A stretch of DNA of 64,000 nt, taken from NCBI GenBank assembly GCA_050084985.1, contig JBITNC010000001.1, positions 682,001 to 746,000 on the forward strand. The letters run 5' to 3'. Origin of the DNA: Nageia nagi (lineage: Eukaryota; Pinophyta). Below, in pieces: positions 32,160-43,217 of this stretch (its first letter is position 1; each line of letters starts with the position of its first letter). A program made the position numbers and the translations under genes. Under the pieces are notes generated by a model. The model had not been told where the DNA came from, made no database searches, and saw only the letters and a list, made by a program, of their open reading frames with translations.

Positions 32160-34190
32160 ATTCGAATGGTTGGTGAATTTTTTTTCCAGGATTCAACGGT
32201 TGGTAATTTTCCTACAAAAGAACGTAAAAGAAATGGCGAATATAATTTCGATGAAAATGCAAGGTGTTTATTTTCAATGATTTCATTGACCATGCACTGT
32301 CATCAATTGAAAGGGCAACCGAACAATGGCAAGTGCAACTGTATGGTGGCATTTAATGCCATTGGCACATTCCACGTTGCAACCAACCGATTGCACCCAA
32401 CATACAATGCAATAAATGTAGCATGTGTGGGAGTTTATAAATAGCTATGAAGAGCCATTTTTGTACACATTTTTCAGACTTCTTCTCTCAAAGCTCTTCT
32501 CTTCTACCGAGTCCTTCCAAGTTCCCTCCCTCCTTATCCGTTCTATGCATACCTCGAGCTAGTTTGTCATCAGTTTGTTTTTCTTATTGTTGTTATGTAA
32601 GTCCAATCATGGCTTCAGCTAAGGTTTCCTTCAAAAATGTTGTCTACCCTATATACTCCTTAAGCTTGCAAAATTGGACGTGTAAATGAATTGGGTGGAC
32701 AAGGCATGTCTTTAAGGATTGATTTTCATGACCTAGTTTGAGACTGATTCGAGGCTTCTCAACCTACTGTTATCAATTTACGACCAGGTGAAAGGTATTT
32801 TCACTATCAAGTTATCTTCAAAGACTTTGGTTTATGGCACGTCAACATCAGATGTGAAATGCCTAACTGGTCTTCCAAAAAAAGAAGTCGATGCTTATGC
32901 AATGAAGTCAATGCTATTTTTGGGGATGATGAAAAGTACCTCAAGTCCCATTACAATGTCTCCTTTGACGAACTAGGTAAACTTCGAACCTTTTGTATAT
33001 CGTGAGTCATTTCAATTTAGTTTTTTCATGATTGTGAATATGTGATTTGTGTTTGGTTGGTTTCATAATTGTGATCAAGTAGAGGTGTGTTGTCCAACAA
33101 TTACTTCAAGTCAATGATGGAGTTATTCGTCGCACATGTTGTTCTACAAGGGTGATTAGGGGAGCTTCTGCAATGGACTTGCACATATGTTGTGTGTGTG
33201 CTCATTGGGGTTAGATTTGATTTCTATTGTCATATTTCGAAGAGAATCTGAAAAGATTTAAGTGATGTGTTCGCTAATAACACCAATGTTATCACAACAA
33301 TAAATTTTATTTTAGGGTTTTACTTTGAAGTTTTTTATGATTGAATGAATGCACCACCACCAACATGTCTGGCACAAAGCATCACTCAAATATCTTTGTC
33401 TTTAGAACAAATTCAAGTTTGTTTTCACTTCAATATTTATTGTTATGTCTAGGTTGCATAATATTATTTAGCTTAACTAAAAGTTTTGTCATATATATAG
33501 TTGAGCATTGGCAAATGCAAACAAGAGGGAGGTAGCTTTGAAAGGTCACAAAGCTAAATGTGGGATGGATTCTAACATGCACAATGAGGAAACATAGCCC
33601 CTCTTGAGATTGGAAAAAATAAAAATGAAGAATTCACTTGCGCCAACGACAGCTCAGTTTCCTACAATTTCAATTTTAGGTAAAGAGATTAAATGGAACA
33701 GATAAGTCTTTTTATTGTTTTTTATTACATTATGTAATTTAACTCTATATTTTAAATGCACATGTAAGAGATCTTTGGAATAAGAGTTTGATTCAATAAG
33801 CACACAAGAAACAACACATGCAACTACTCACACCACCACACAGTCAATCAGTTAGGAACCCACATATCAAACAACTGGTATGTTTATTCATCCAACTAAT
33901 AGGACATCCTCCCATGCAACCATAGTGACACCCACCCAGGCAACTGCTCAAACACACCAACAAGGTATCTCAAAACAACAAGGTAAGTGTCTACTCAAGG
34001 GTGCACCTGATGGGTAGCAGAGTGCACTCGAACAGTAGTATGATGTACCCGAGTGATAGTAGGGTGCACCCAGTCAAGTGCATCATGCTATCGATCGATT
34101 GCACCTTGCTACCAATGATTTTGTTGAACTTGTTATTAAATTCATATCAACATATCTTACAATTTTTATATTTTTCATTGAACAATGTTG
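32160..34190 (+). other. possible promoter and 5' exons of a degenerate gene
   Basis: A TATA box TATAAATAG (about 32436) is followed by a pyrimidine-rich stretch and an ATG at 32610. Downstream, 32700-32975 keeps open but frame-shifted coding-like sequence (for example YDQVKGIFTIKLSSKTLVYG in one frame, then FGDDEKYLKSHYNVSFDELG in another). 32980-33770 looks intron-like and AT-rich. 33800-34080 repeats ACAACACATGCAACT and GGTGCACCC-type phrases. It may be the 5' part of the gene at 34190-41376, but the linkage is only by position. No family recognised. Confidence 0.35.
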
Positions 34191-34853
34191 AGAAGGCGAA
34201 CTTCTATGCCACCACCATTAATGCCATCACTAGGGCAAGTATAGAGGAGAGGAAAGAGAATCACCACTATCAGTGCAAAGGCTTGCCTTGTGCATATAGT
34301 GGACATTTTGTGTTCAGATTTTCCAAGCCTAAATCTTGAGAACATCTGAAGTGCAAGCAGGGTTGAATTGCAATAGATTGACTTAGATGAAGATTATTTG
34401 GGAATTGACAACACTCCCACTCCTTATGAATTTTTTCAAACACATGAGATCATTTAGAGTATTAGGATGGATACTCAGACTGTTGTGGCAGAGATGTGTC
34501 CTAAAACATCTCAAGTTCAAACCCAAAATGTTGCCCAGAATGAGGAGGGTATAGATAATGTAGAATTTTTGATTGATCGTTTGATTGGGGAAACATGCCT
34601 CAAAAGAATTTAAAATACATTAATTTCATATGTGGAAAGGTTGAGATAGTGGGAGTACATGGCTAAGGTCATGGTGAATGAAATAAAGGCTAAATATGAA
34701 AACTACTCCCAATGTCACTTGTTATATGATAAAGTGCAAAATCATCCAATGAAGATCGAGGTGCTTTTGGCCCAGGCTGAGGTTGGTTTGATTTCTTTTC
34801 CAAATCAATACAATGATGATGTTTTTTATTATTGTTTGGATAGTTAGAGAATT
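34190..34853 (+). pseudogene. unknown gene remnant, part before the chromovirus insertion
   Basis: Two open pieces. One ends at 34339 (KANFYATTINAITRASIEER, then a Cys/His-containing HHYQCKGLPC). The other, at 34659-34847, reads MAKVMVNEIKAKYENYSQCH and includes KIEVLLAQAEVGLISFPNQY and DDVFYYC. Between them, frames carry EFFQTHEI and NEEGIDNVEFLIDRLIGETC. The gene is cut at 34853 by the chromovirus and resumes at 40869. I do not recognise the family; a host gene or the gene of an unrecognised DNA transposon are both possible. Confidence 0.45.
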
Positions 34854-35255
34854 TGTTAAGATCCCACATCCTAACATTTTAGTGTTAGTATTATTATTTT
34901 ATTAAATTATCAGCCTATATTGTAATATTATGATTGTAAGGGCGAGGCCCAATTTTGCATTACTATTAGGGTTAAGGTTAGTTTAATATAAATAGATAGA
35001 AGTGTGTGGAGAAAGACATTTGGAACATTATTTTTTACCTTTGGAGTTGTAAGGAGGTAGCCCCCTTGAAGCGACCTATGATTCTATACTATTCAGTAAA
35101 ATCCTATCCTTATATGCTTATTGATGCTATTTCATGTTCTATTTACTAGCGCATGCTCTATTATTTCCAATAGATAGTTGTCATTTTCCTATTTCAAATC
35201 AATATTCATTTCATTTCTGCAATATTTCCCTTTTCATATTTGTAGCATCGTAACA
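34854..35255 (+). repeat. 5' LTR of the chromovirus
   Basis: 402 bp, TGTTAAGATCCC to CATCGTAACA. TATAAATAG near 34988-34996 is the likely TATA box. Pairs with 40463-40863. Confidence 0.94.
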
Positions 35256-35257
35256 TC

Positions 35258-35271
35258 TGGTATCAGGGCTC
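35258..35271 (+). promoter_or_regulatory. primer-binding site of the chromovirus
   Basis: TGGTATCAGGGCTC starts two bases after the LTR. It is a tRNA-Met-type site with one change (GGG for GAG) from the usual plant sequence. Confidence 0.85.
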
Positions 35272-36335
35272 TTTCCAAAGCCATTCTGCTGCAGGAAAAC
35301 AAAAAAATAAAAAAAAAATCTTAGAGGTCTAAGCTAGAAACCCTATACTGAGAGTTTTAAAATATCTAGGAGGATTTGTCATTTCGGCTAAGCACACTTG
35401 CCCATAAAGCTGTGTGAAGTGAGCTGCAAAAAAAATTGCACCAATACCCAGGCTTTAGATAGAACCCTACACAAAATTGGACTCCACGTACGAAAGGTAT
35501 ATCGAAGACTATCTAGGCTATAAATGAAAACTAGGTAGGAAGTTGTGTCGACTATCTGTAAACTATAGTACATCAGCAAGTGCTGCTAGAAAGTTACTTG
35601 TCATACAAGACATCTCCGTAGTCTCTTTCCTTGTGAAAGTTGGATAGGAGGGGTGTTTATACAAGCCTATAGAATAGATAATCCTTACCCTATAATCGTT
35701 CCTTCACACAAAAAACCTTGATTCGGGAAGCAAAATGTACGACATGCAATTTTTTAGAGCCATCAAAAATAGCAATTTAGAGGTAGTAAAAACTTCAAAA
35801 TAAAATAACTAAAAATCTGTACCATTTCAGCAATTCTTAACAAAAATAGAGACCCACAGATGTAAAAAAAAAAGTTTGAAGGTCCAAAAATCATCATTAG
35901 GAGACCTAGCCCATTGTGATCATCTTTTCGAGCTGATCATTTTGATATATTACACCCATACACTTTTTTGGGCACTTTATAAAAATAGTAATTTCTAAAA
36001 ATAGCAATTTTTAGAAATATTAGCTTCAGAAATAGCAATTTTCAGAAATGGCACTTAAAACAAGATCCCAAAAAGCAACACAAGTTGATCCTACCATGAT
36101 GACATTCCAAACTATGATTTAACAAATGGTAGATACACTTACCAGTACATTCAAAGCAAAAATTTGACAAATACAAACACATACAAACCCTTGACAGTAA
36201 ATGTGACAATGTTCAACTAAGTTTCAATCATACCAACAATGCATCCAGTTCACAACAATCAGGGCAATCAGGAAATCCATAAGGGTATCATCATAACTTT
36301 CAAAGCCAACAAGGTGGTTTCATTCTTCTCTGTAT
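35272..36335. other. chromovirus leader
   Basis: About 1 kb without a usable ORF. It contains repeated AATAGCAATTT phrases at 35980-36050. The sequence just before gag (36060-36330) has Gln/Asn-rich coding traces, probably the lost N-terminus of gag. Confidence 0.45.
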
Positions 36336-37150
36336 AACCAAATTGGATTTTCCTCGATTTGATAGAGATAATCCCAATGGTTGGATTTATAAAGGTGGAC
36401 AATATTTCACATTGAACCAAATTCTAGAGGAATTGAAGGTGCGCATGGCATCTTTTCATTTGGACTGTGAGGCTCTCCAATGGCACCAATGGTACTCCGA
36501 AATGCATCCTGCTCTTTCATGGGATGAATTCACTCAACAATTATTGATCCATTTTGGTCCTAGTGACTATGAAGACTTCACAAGGGCATTGACCAAGTTA
36601 TGTCAAACTACAATAGTCAAAGAATACCAAAATCAGTTTGAGAAATTGGCAAATCACATAGAGGGGTTAGACGATGCATTTTTTACAAGTTGTTTTATCA
36701 GTAGCTTGAAGGAAGAAATTAAACCCGAGGTCAAAATGTTTAATCCCAAAACTATGATGGATACTATTGCCTTGACAAAGCTCACTAAAGATAAAACTAG
36801 TGGTCATCGATAAAATGCAAGACCTCCATTCACCAAAACACATTATATTTCCCATTCCTCTAATAACACAAGTGCCCCACCACCGAATCACACAATGCAA
36901 ACTAAGAAGTTGATGTGGAAAGAAATGGAAGAGCATCGAAAGAAGGGCTTGTGCTATAATTATGATGAGAAATTTGTTCATGGTCATCGTTGTACATAAC
37001 AAAAGTTATATTTGCTTGATGCTGATGCTCCTAGTGAGGAGGAATATGAGAGTGCATTTGAAGAGGTTACAGAGGAAATTCCAGATGAGGAGGCCCCAAT
37101 TATCTCTCACAATGCAGTGGCAGGAATTACCACCCCTTAAACTATGAAAG
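36336..37150 (+). pseudogene. chromovirus gag, broken
   Basis: The capsid domain is open at 36343-36813: DFPRFDRDNPNGWIYKGGQY, LQWHQWYSEMHPALSWDEFT, and QFEKLANHIEGLDD with SCFISSLKEEI, all hallmarks of plant chromovirus gag. The knuckle at about 36949-36995 reads CYNYDEKFVHGHRC, with Tyr where relatives have the second Cys (a single G-to-A change). The acidic linker (EEEYESAFEEVTEEIPDEEA, about 37033-37095) leads to the protease. Stops at 36812 and near 37000. Confidence 0.88.
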
Positions 37151-37640
37151 TCAAGGGGTTCTTTAAAAAGCACCCTCTCATAATATTGTTGGATTCGAGA
37201 AGTACTTATAATTTCATTGATCCATGAGTGGCTAAGGTTGTTGACTGTTACATCCACCCTACAAATAATTTTGAGGTTATGGTTGGTAATGAAGGAAAAA
37301 TAGCACGTAAAGGCACATGTCACAATGTCAAACTGAGCATGGACCACTATACTTTGAAAAGCAACATGTATGCTTTACCACTTGGGGGATGTGATATAGT
37401 TTTGGAGGTACAATGGATGAGGACTTTGGGCACTGTATAGTGGAATTTGGAAAAGCTATGGATGACCTTCAAAATAGATGAATAAGAGCATACTCTCAGG
37501 GGATTACAGGGTGAATCTGTACAAATTGTGAGCTCACATCGCATGGAAAAGATCCTACAAAAAATTGAAAAAGGGATGCTGGCATAGTTATACTCTTTAT
37601 CAATCACCAAATTTGAAATCATAGAGCCTAAGGATATGCA
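37151..37640 (+). pseudogene. chromovirus aspartic protease, broken
   Basis: PLIILLDSRSTYNFIDP (about 37170-37224) is the retropepsin active-site block, with Arg for the Gly of the expected DSG (another G-to-A change). Then comes PLGGCDIVLEVQWMRTLGTV (about 37380-37437), matching the LGG.D.VLG..WL block of chromovirus proteases. In-frame stops lie at 37227, 37438 and 37482. Confidence 0.87.
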
Positions 37641-38440
37641 ACCCATCTTAAGTAAGCATTCAAGTACCTTTGAGGAACCAAGGGGCTTACCACCCCAGCG
37701 ATCACATGATCATGCTATCCAATTGGTGCCAGGAAGTCACCCACTAAACATTCGTCCTTATCGATATCCTTGTTTACAAAAAAATGAAATTGAAAAATTG
37801 GTTAAGAAACTATTGGATGCAGGAGTAGTCTAACCTAACATAAGCCCATATTCTTCTCCAATTATATTGGTTCGTAAGAAAGATGATTTCTGGCGTATGT
37901 GTGTGGATTTCAGGGTTCTCAACAAAATTACCATCAAGGACAAATGTCCCATCCCGATCATTGATGAATTATTGGATGAACTGCATGGGGCAAGATATTT
38001 TTCCAAGCTAGACTTGCGATCTAGGTATCACTAAATTCACCTCAAGGAGGAGGATATATCGAAAACTGCATTTTGCACCCATGAAGGCCATTATGAGTTC
38101 CTGGTCATGCCTATTGGCCTCACAAATGCTCCATCCACATTTCAAAGTTTAATGAATTAGGTGTTTCGTCCATTCCTCAGGAAGTTCATTTTAGTTTTCT
38201 TTGATGATATCTTCATCTACAGTAAGACATGGCAAGAACATGTGGCACATGTTGACCAAACCTTACAAATTTTGAAGGAACACTAGCTATGTGCAAAAAA
38301 TTCAAAATGTTCATTCGGTGAGAGGGAAATTGATTATTTAGGCCATGTTATATCCGAAGAGGGAGTCAAGGTGGATCCACAAAAAATTACTGACATACAG
38401 AACTGGTCTATTCCTACATCTTTGAAAAGTATCTGAGGAT
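37641..38440 (+). pseudogene. chromovirus reverse transcriptase, broken
   Basis: Reads nearly in one frame with stops: LPPQRSHDHAIQLVPGSHPL, then [70 protein letters not shown] and the catalytic VFFDDIFIYSK near 38195-38225. GHVISEEGVKVDP follows. Stops stand where relatives have Gln (YHQI, LMNQVF, EHQL). The FFDD active site keeps both Asp residues. Confidence 0.92.
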
Positions 38441-39150
38441 TCTTGGGGTTAACAAGCTATTATAAGAAATTTGTGAAGGATTATGGCAAGATTGCAACAC
38501 CTCTAACCATGTTGTTGAAAAAGAATGCATTCCAATGGTCCCTTCAAGCTGAGGTAGCTTTCTTTAAGCTCAAGGAGGCGATGTGTACCACCTCAGTACT
38601 AGCAATGCCAGATTTTTCTAAAACCTTTGTCATAGAAATTGATGCTTGTGGAGTAGGAATCGAGGTAGTATTAATGTAGGAGGGGAGTCCCTTGGCATTC
38701 ATTAGTAGAGCACTTATTGGGCAAATCCACTTATGAAAAAGAAATGCTTGCCATCATTCATGCAATTCAACATTGGAGACCCTATCTCATTGGTCACCAT
38801 TTCATCATCCTCATAGATAATCACAATTTGAAATTTTTCATTGAACAACACATTTCTATGCCTAAGCAACAAAAATGGGTGACCAAACTACTGGGGTATG
38901 ATTATGAGATAGTATATTGTAAAGGTAAGGAGAATGTGGTTGCCAATGCTTTGTCCAAAAAATTTGAAGATCAAGTAGCACTGCAAGCTCTTTCATCTCC
39001 TATTCCTCAATGGTTGGATAAAGTTAAACAAGAGTGGGCAGAGGATAGCTCGACCCAAGAATTGCTAAAACAGATCACTCAAAACCCCATGAGTAAACCA
39101 CACCACACATGGCATGATGGTATTTTGAGATTCAAAGGTTGAATTTTGTT
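38441..39150 (+). pseudogene. chromovirus RNase H, broken
   Basis: [37 protein letters not shown] (first catalytic Asp), a frameshift near 38710, then TYEKEMLAIIHAIQHWRPYL, FIILIDNHNLKFFIEQ and KLLGYDYEIVYCKGKENVVA with ALSK. This is the standard gypsy RNase H order. It is followed by the start of the integrase linker (HTWHDGILRFKG). Confidence 0.9.
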
Positions 39151-40290
39151 ACCGTCTCCTTAAAAATGTAAATCATAAATACTTGTCAAATTGCATTCCA
39201 TAACTACATCAAGATATGAAGGATTTTTGAAAACTTATAAGCGAGTGGCACAGTTGTTCTATTGGATAGGTATGAAATTGGATATCAAGCAATTTATGGC
39301 AGCTTATGATGTGTGTTAACGATAAAAAGGTGAGATAGTGGGTACTCCAGGACTACTTCAACCTCTCCCCATACCTACCCATACATGGAATGATATCTCA
39401 ATGGATTTCATTGAAAGCCTTCCTAAATCTCATGGTAAATCAGTTATTCTAGTGGTCGTTGATTGTTTATCCAAATAAGCTCATTTTGGTTCATTGGCTT
39501 ATCCCTACAAAGTAGTGACAGTGGCATAATTATTCCTGGATACAATTTTCAAACTACTTGGCATGCTAGAGATGATTGTTAGTGATCGTGATCCCACTTT
39601 TACAAGTCATTTTTAGCAAGAGCTTTTTAAACTACAAGGTACCCAACTAAACATGAGCTTAACATATCACCCACAAACTGATGGTTAGACTGAAATTGTA
39701 AACAAATGCTTAGAAACATATTTACATTATTTTGCTTCAGCACAACCTATGCATTGGGTACGATGGCTTCCCTTGGTTGAGTGGTGGTATAATACATCTT
39801 ATTATTCTGCTAGCAAGATGACCCCCTATGAAGCAGTGTATGGTCAAGCTCCACCAATAGTCACCTCGTATGTTGCAGGTACCAATAAAGTTCACACATT
39901 TGACTCAGCTTTAGTTACTCAACATGATATTCTTCATTTGCTCAAGGATAACCTTCATATAGCCTAACATTGTATGAAATAATAGGTTGATCAACGTGTG
40001 GAAAGGGAGTTCCAGGTAGATGACATGGTTTTTCTGAGGCTGCAACCTTATCACCAAAAATCCTTAAAAATAAAAAGCCCTCAAGAATTGGCCCCAAAGT
40101 TTTATGGTCCTTACAAGGTGTTACAGTGCATTGGCCTAGCTGCATACAAATTAGATCTTCCTGCTTCTTCTAAGATCCACCTAGTGTTTCATGTCTCTTG
40201 CCTCAAGAAAGTGGTTGGATCAAAGGTTCGATTTTAGACACAATTACCTGATTTGGTAGAGGATGGATCAATGGTAATTGTACTTGAGTC
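39151..40290 (+). pseudogene. chromovirus integrase, broken
   Basis: The zinc-binding N-terminal part at about 39180-39330 is decayed. The DDE core is legible: [14 protein letters not shown] (first Asp), MIVSDRDPTFTSHF (second Asp), and YHPQTDG*TEIVNKCLETYL (Glu). The GPY/F-type C-terminal region follows: APKFYGPYKVLQCIGLAAYK, LDLPASSKIHLVFHVSCLK. About ten in-frame stops and no net frameshift over long stretches. Confidence 0.92.
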
Positions 40291-40450
40291 AATTTTGGAT
40301 CAATGCTCATGACAGCTTCGTAATCACTCCATCACAGAAGTCCTTGTACAATGGCAAGGCATGGAACTAGAAGATGCAACATGGAAAATCCTTCATTAGC
40401 TACAGCAACAATTTTCACATTTCAAGCTTTGAGGACAAAGCTTCATCCCA
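40291..40450 (+). pseudogene. chromodomain at the integrase C-terminus
   Basis: ITEVLVQWQGMELEDATWKI followed by LH*LQQQF and, one frame over, FEDKASSQEGWH. This matches plant chromovirus chromodomains (VLVQW.G....ATWE....L...FP.F.LEDK). In living relatives the domain steers integration towards particular chromatin. The end overlaps the PPT. Confidence 0.88.
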
Positions 40451-40462
40451 AGAGGGGTGGCA
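40450..40462 (+). other. polypurine tract of the chromovirus
   Basis: AAGAGGGGTGGCA directly before the 3' LTR start TGTTAAG at 40463. It primes plus-strand DNA synthesis. Confidence 0.8.
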
Positions 40463-40863
40463 TGTTAAGATCCCACATCCTAACATTTTAATGTTACTAT
40501 TAGTATTTTATTAAATTATCGACCTATATTGTAATATTGTGATTGTAAGGGCGAGGCTCAATTTTGCATTACTATTAGGGTTAGGGTTAGTTTAATATAA
40601 ATAGATAGAAGTGTGTGGAGAAAGGCATCTGGAACATTATTTTCGCCTTTGGAGTTGTAAGGAGGTAGCCCCTCGAAACAACCTGTGATTCTGTTACTAT
40701 TCAATAAAATCCTATCCTTATCTGCTTGTTGATGTTATTTCTGTGTTTATTTACCAGCACATGATCTGTTATTTCCAATAGATAGTTGTCATTTTCTTGT
40801 TTCAAATCAATATTCATTTCATTTTTACGATATTTCCCTTTTTATATTTGTAGCATCGTAACA
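40463..40863 (+). repeat. 3' LTR of the chromovirus
   Basis: 401 bp, TGTTAAGATCCC to CATCGTAACA, followed by the TSD GAATT at 40864-40868. Aligns end to end with the 5' LTR. Confidence 0.94.
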
Positions 40864-41376
40864 GAATTTGAATGGAGAACACATGCTTTTTTTAACAATT
40901 ATACTCGAGATAAGCAAGCTGTTGAAATTGCTATTATAGAAAAAGTCAAAGCATAGGTATTTTTTCATATTGTTTACACCTATACAAAATATGATAACTA
41001 ATTTTTTAGATATACGAATGTTTAACGATATTTACATTGAATATTGTAGGTTAATTACGACAATTTTAAAAATAATGTGAAAGTTTTAAATTTGCATTTG
41101 AAGAAAGCGAAGAAAAATGTCATCAATGTTATTGAATTAAAAGAAGACATGGTGAAGTTGAATAAGAAGAACAACACATTGAAGGCAATTATCAAAGAGC
41201 ACGGGTGGGACCCTAAGATATTGTGGCATGAAAAAGTTGCGGCTAATCCATCATTGGCCTTGGCAGGTGACGCCATGAGAGAAGAGAGGGAAGCATTGCA
41301 AAATCTCTTCTTTGCGGTAAACAATTTGATTCAATCTAGAATTCTAAGTGAGGACATTAAGGATCTTAGGAGTTGA
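40864..41376 (+). pseudogene. unknown gene remnant, part after the chromovirus insertion, with an intron
   Basis: Continues the gene cut at 34853. From the TSD the frame reads EFEWRTHAFFNNYTRDKQAV and EIAIIEKVKA up to TAG at 40954-40956. An AT-rich intron with canonical ends (GTATTT at 40957 and TTGTAG ending at 41049) follows. The next exon (41050-41376) reads VNYDNFKNNVKVLNLHLKKA, then a Lys/Leu-rich coiled-coil-like stretch, and ends with a stop at 41374-41376. A retained intron argues against a retrocopy. Family unknown. Confidence 0.5.
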
Positions 41377-42040
41377 TGATTGTATGATTTTAAATTTGAA
41401 AATTGGATGGTGATGACTTTAAAGACTGTTTATGTTTGGGAATTTGCCAAATTTGTTGAATTTCAAGACTTTGAATGGTCATGAATTTGCTTGTTTGAAT
41501 TTAAAATTGATGCTTTGCATGTAATTGCTAGTCATTTGTTTTGAATTTATGTTGAATGGATAGGAATTTGCCATGTTTGAATTTATAACTAATGCTATGA
41601 AATTAATTGCTAATAACTTGAATTGATTGGTTAGGAATTTGCATGTTTGAATTTAAACAATGGTTTGAATTTAAACTGATGCTTTTCATTTGAAAACTAA
41701 TGCTTTTGCATTTGAATGTTCAGAGTTGTAATTTTCAATTTGATGCTACCAAACATCCTTAAACTTCATGCTAGGGTTATTTTTACACAATTCAAACTAG
41801 ACAATTGATTATGAAAAATATTTAATCTTGCAATTGACAGTAAGTTTGTGTCAGTCTAATAGAATTTTTTAATTTGAAGAATTGTCATATGTATTAAAAG
41901 CTAGATAATTGAAATAGCTGCCCAACATTTCCATCCTCTGATATGTTAATTTTATTTTCTTCAAGAACATTATCTGTCTGAACATTTTTCACCTCACCCT
42001 CGATGTTACTTACACCTCTTCATTCTACTAAAGACCTCCA
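41377..42040. other. AT-rich spacer
   Basis: 41440-41730 repeats GAATTTGCATGTTTGAATTT-like phrases in loose tandem. No coding signal or terminal repeat was found that could mark the end of the hAT-like unit to the right. Confidence 0.45.
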
Positions 42041-42697
42041 TGTTGCCATAGCCCTATCAATGGAAAATTATCCATAGAATAATGTGAAACACACAATCGT
42101 AAACAAGCATCCAGGTTCTTTTCCAATTTGTTACATAGTTTCGACTTGAAAAAATAAAGAGCACTAAAGACTCTTTCATCTCATACTGAACTGAGTATGA
42201 TTTTCTAACATAATTCATACAATCGAAAGTATTCACTGATATTGTCTTGCAACATGGTACTTAGGTAAAACTTATTCCATAAATGATTAATGGTGCCCAT
42301 TTCCAATGGTTCTGCTAAAAATGGATATTGATCACTCATTGCAATTATGAAATGAGTAAATTGTTTAACTAATAAATCCTTTTGGAGAATGTCTTCCAGT
42401 TTAGCTCCCCTGACATCAACAATTTGGTAGAAATGTTTGATCAAAGTTTCAATGTACTTATGAAATAATGAAGCTATTTATTTTTTATCATTGATTGGAT
42501 TCCAAAATTACGGGTTAACAATAGCCATCGCCTCAAGTAGATCATCTCTTAGGAATTGATCTTGAATTTCTGATGATAATTTTTGCTCAACTTTTGTTAA
42601 TTTAATCCTTGTATCTGATATTCCAATAAAAAAGTATTCTACCCACAAAAACTTCTCATACTCAAATCTGACAAAATCAAGTTTGCAATCATAAACA
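42040..42697 (-). pseudogene. hAT-like transposase gene, 3' half
   Basis: Minus strand. Directly left of the copia insertion it reads VYDCKLDFVRFEYEKFLWVE, then IVNP, LIKHFYQIVDVRGAKLEDIL and QYPFLAEPLEMGTINHLWNK. It ends (about 42200-42070) with SSV*DERVFSALYFFKSKLC, NKLEKNLDACLRLCVSHYSM and DNFPL. The last part is the hAT C-terminal dimerisation domain (pattern S..ER.FS.....K...R..L........). The 5' half is at 51158-52990. Stops show it is dead. Confidence 0.82.
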
Positions 42698-43203
42698 TGT
42701 TGGAATGTATAATGCATTATTGTAAAGGTTTGTATTAAATCTTCTATGTAAATTCACTAATACTTAAGGGTATCATTTGATACCTTAAGTATTTAAGTGA
42801 ATATGATAATGTAATTTGTCCTACACTCCATGTCATGAGCATGCCCCTTAGGTAAAAAGATGTGCATGTCATGCTTTTGTATATTAGATAAAAGGGTGTT
42901 CCAAAGAGGGATTTTGGCCTATAAATAGAAGGCTCCCTCTTTGTGATTACATACCAATTATGGAGTAAAGTTATGCTATAAAATTGAAGTGTAGGACTTG
43001 AGATTAAGAGGATTGTAAGAGAGTTGTATTTGTGATTGAAGTAAAGATCTAATTAGTGGATGTACTCCTAGTTGAAGTAACCACTTTACATATTGAGTTA
43101 CTTTGTGAGATTGTCTTATTTGTGAGTTAGTTAGATGTGAATCGAGAGTTTTCAAGAGATCTTGGTAGTTTGGGATTGTTCTTGTTATAGTTCAATTCGT
43201 TCA
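42698..43203 (+). repeat. 5' LTR of copia copy 2
   Basis: 506 bp, TGTTGGAATG to ATTCGTTCA. TATA box TATAAATAG at about 42922-42930. A palindromic TACTTAAGGGTATCA / TGATACCTTAAGTA pair lies at about 42760-42790 in U3. Confidence 0.94.
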
Positions 43204-43205
43204 TT

Positions 43206-43217
43206 TGGTATCAGAGC
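43206..43217 (+). promoter_or_regulatory. primer-binding site of copia copy 2 (tRNA-Met)
   Basis: TGGTATCAGAGC, perfect to the common plant tRNA-Met-type site, two bases after the LTR end. Confidence 0.95.

Larger units (their letters stand above)
34854..40863 (+). mobile_element. Ty3/gypsy chromovirus, complete, 6.0 kb
   Basis: Complete LTR retrotransposon with LTRs at 34854-35255 and 40463-40863, flanked by the 5-bp target-site duplication GAATT (34849-34853 and 40864-40868). Internal order is PBS, gag, CCHC knuckle, protease, RT, RNase H, integrase, chromodomain, PPT. The compact size and single reading direction resemble IFG7-like conifer chromoviruses, by general recollection. By eye, the LTRs differ at roughly 35 of 400 positions, so the insertion is old. 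Many in-frame stops, so inactive. Confidence 0.92.
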
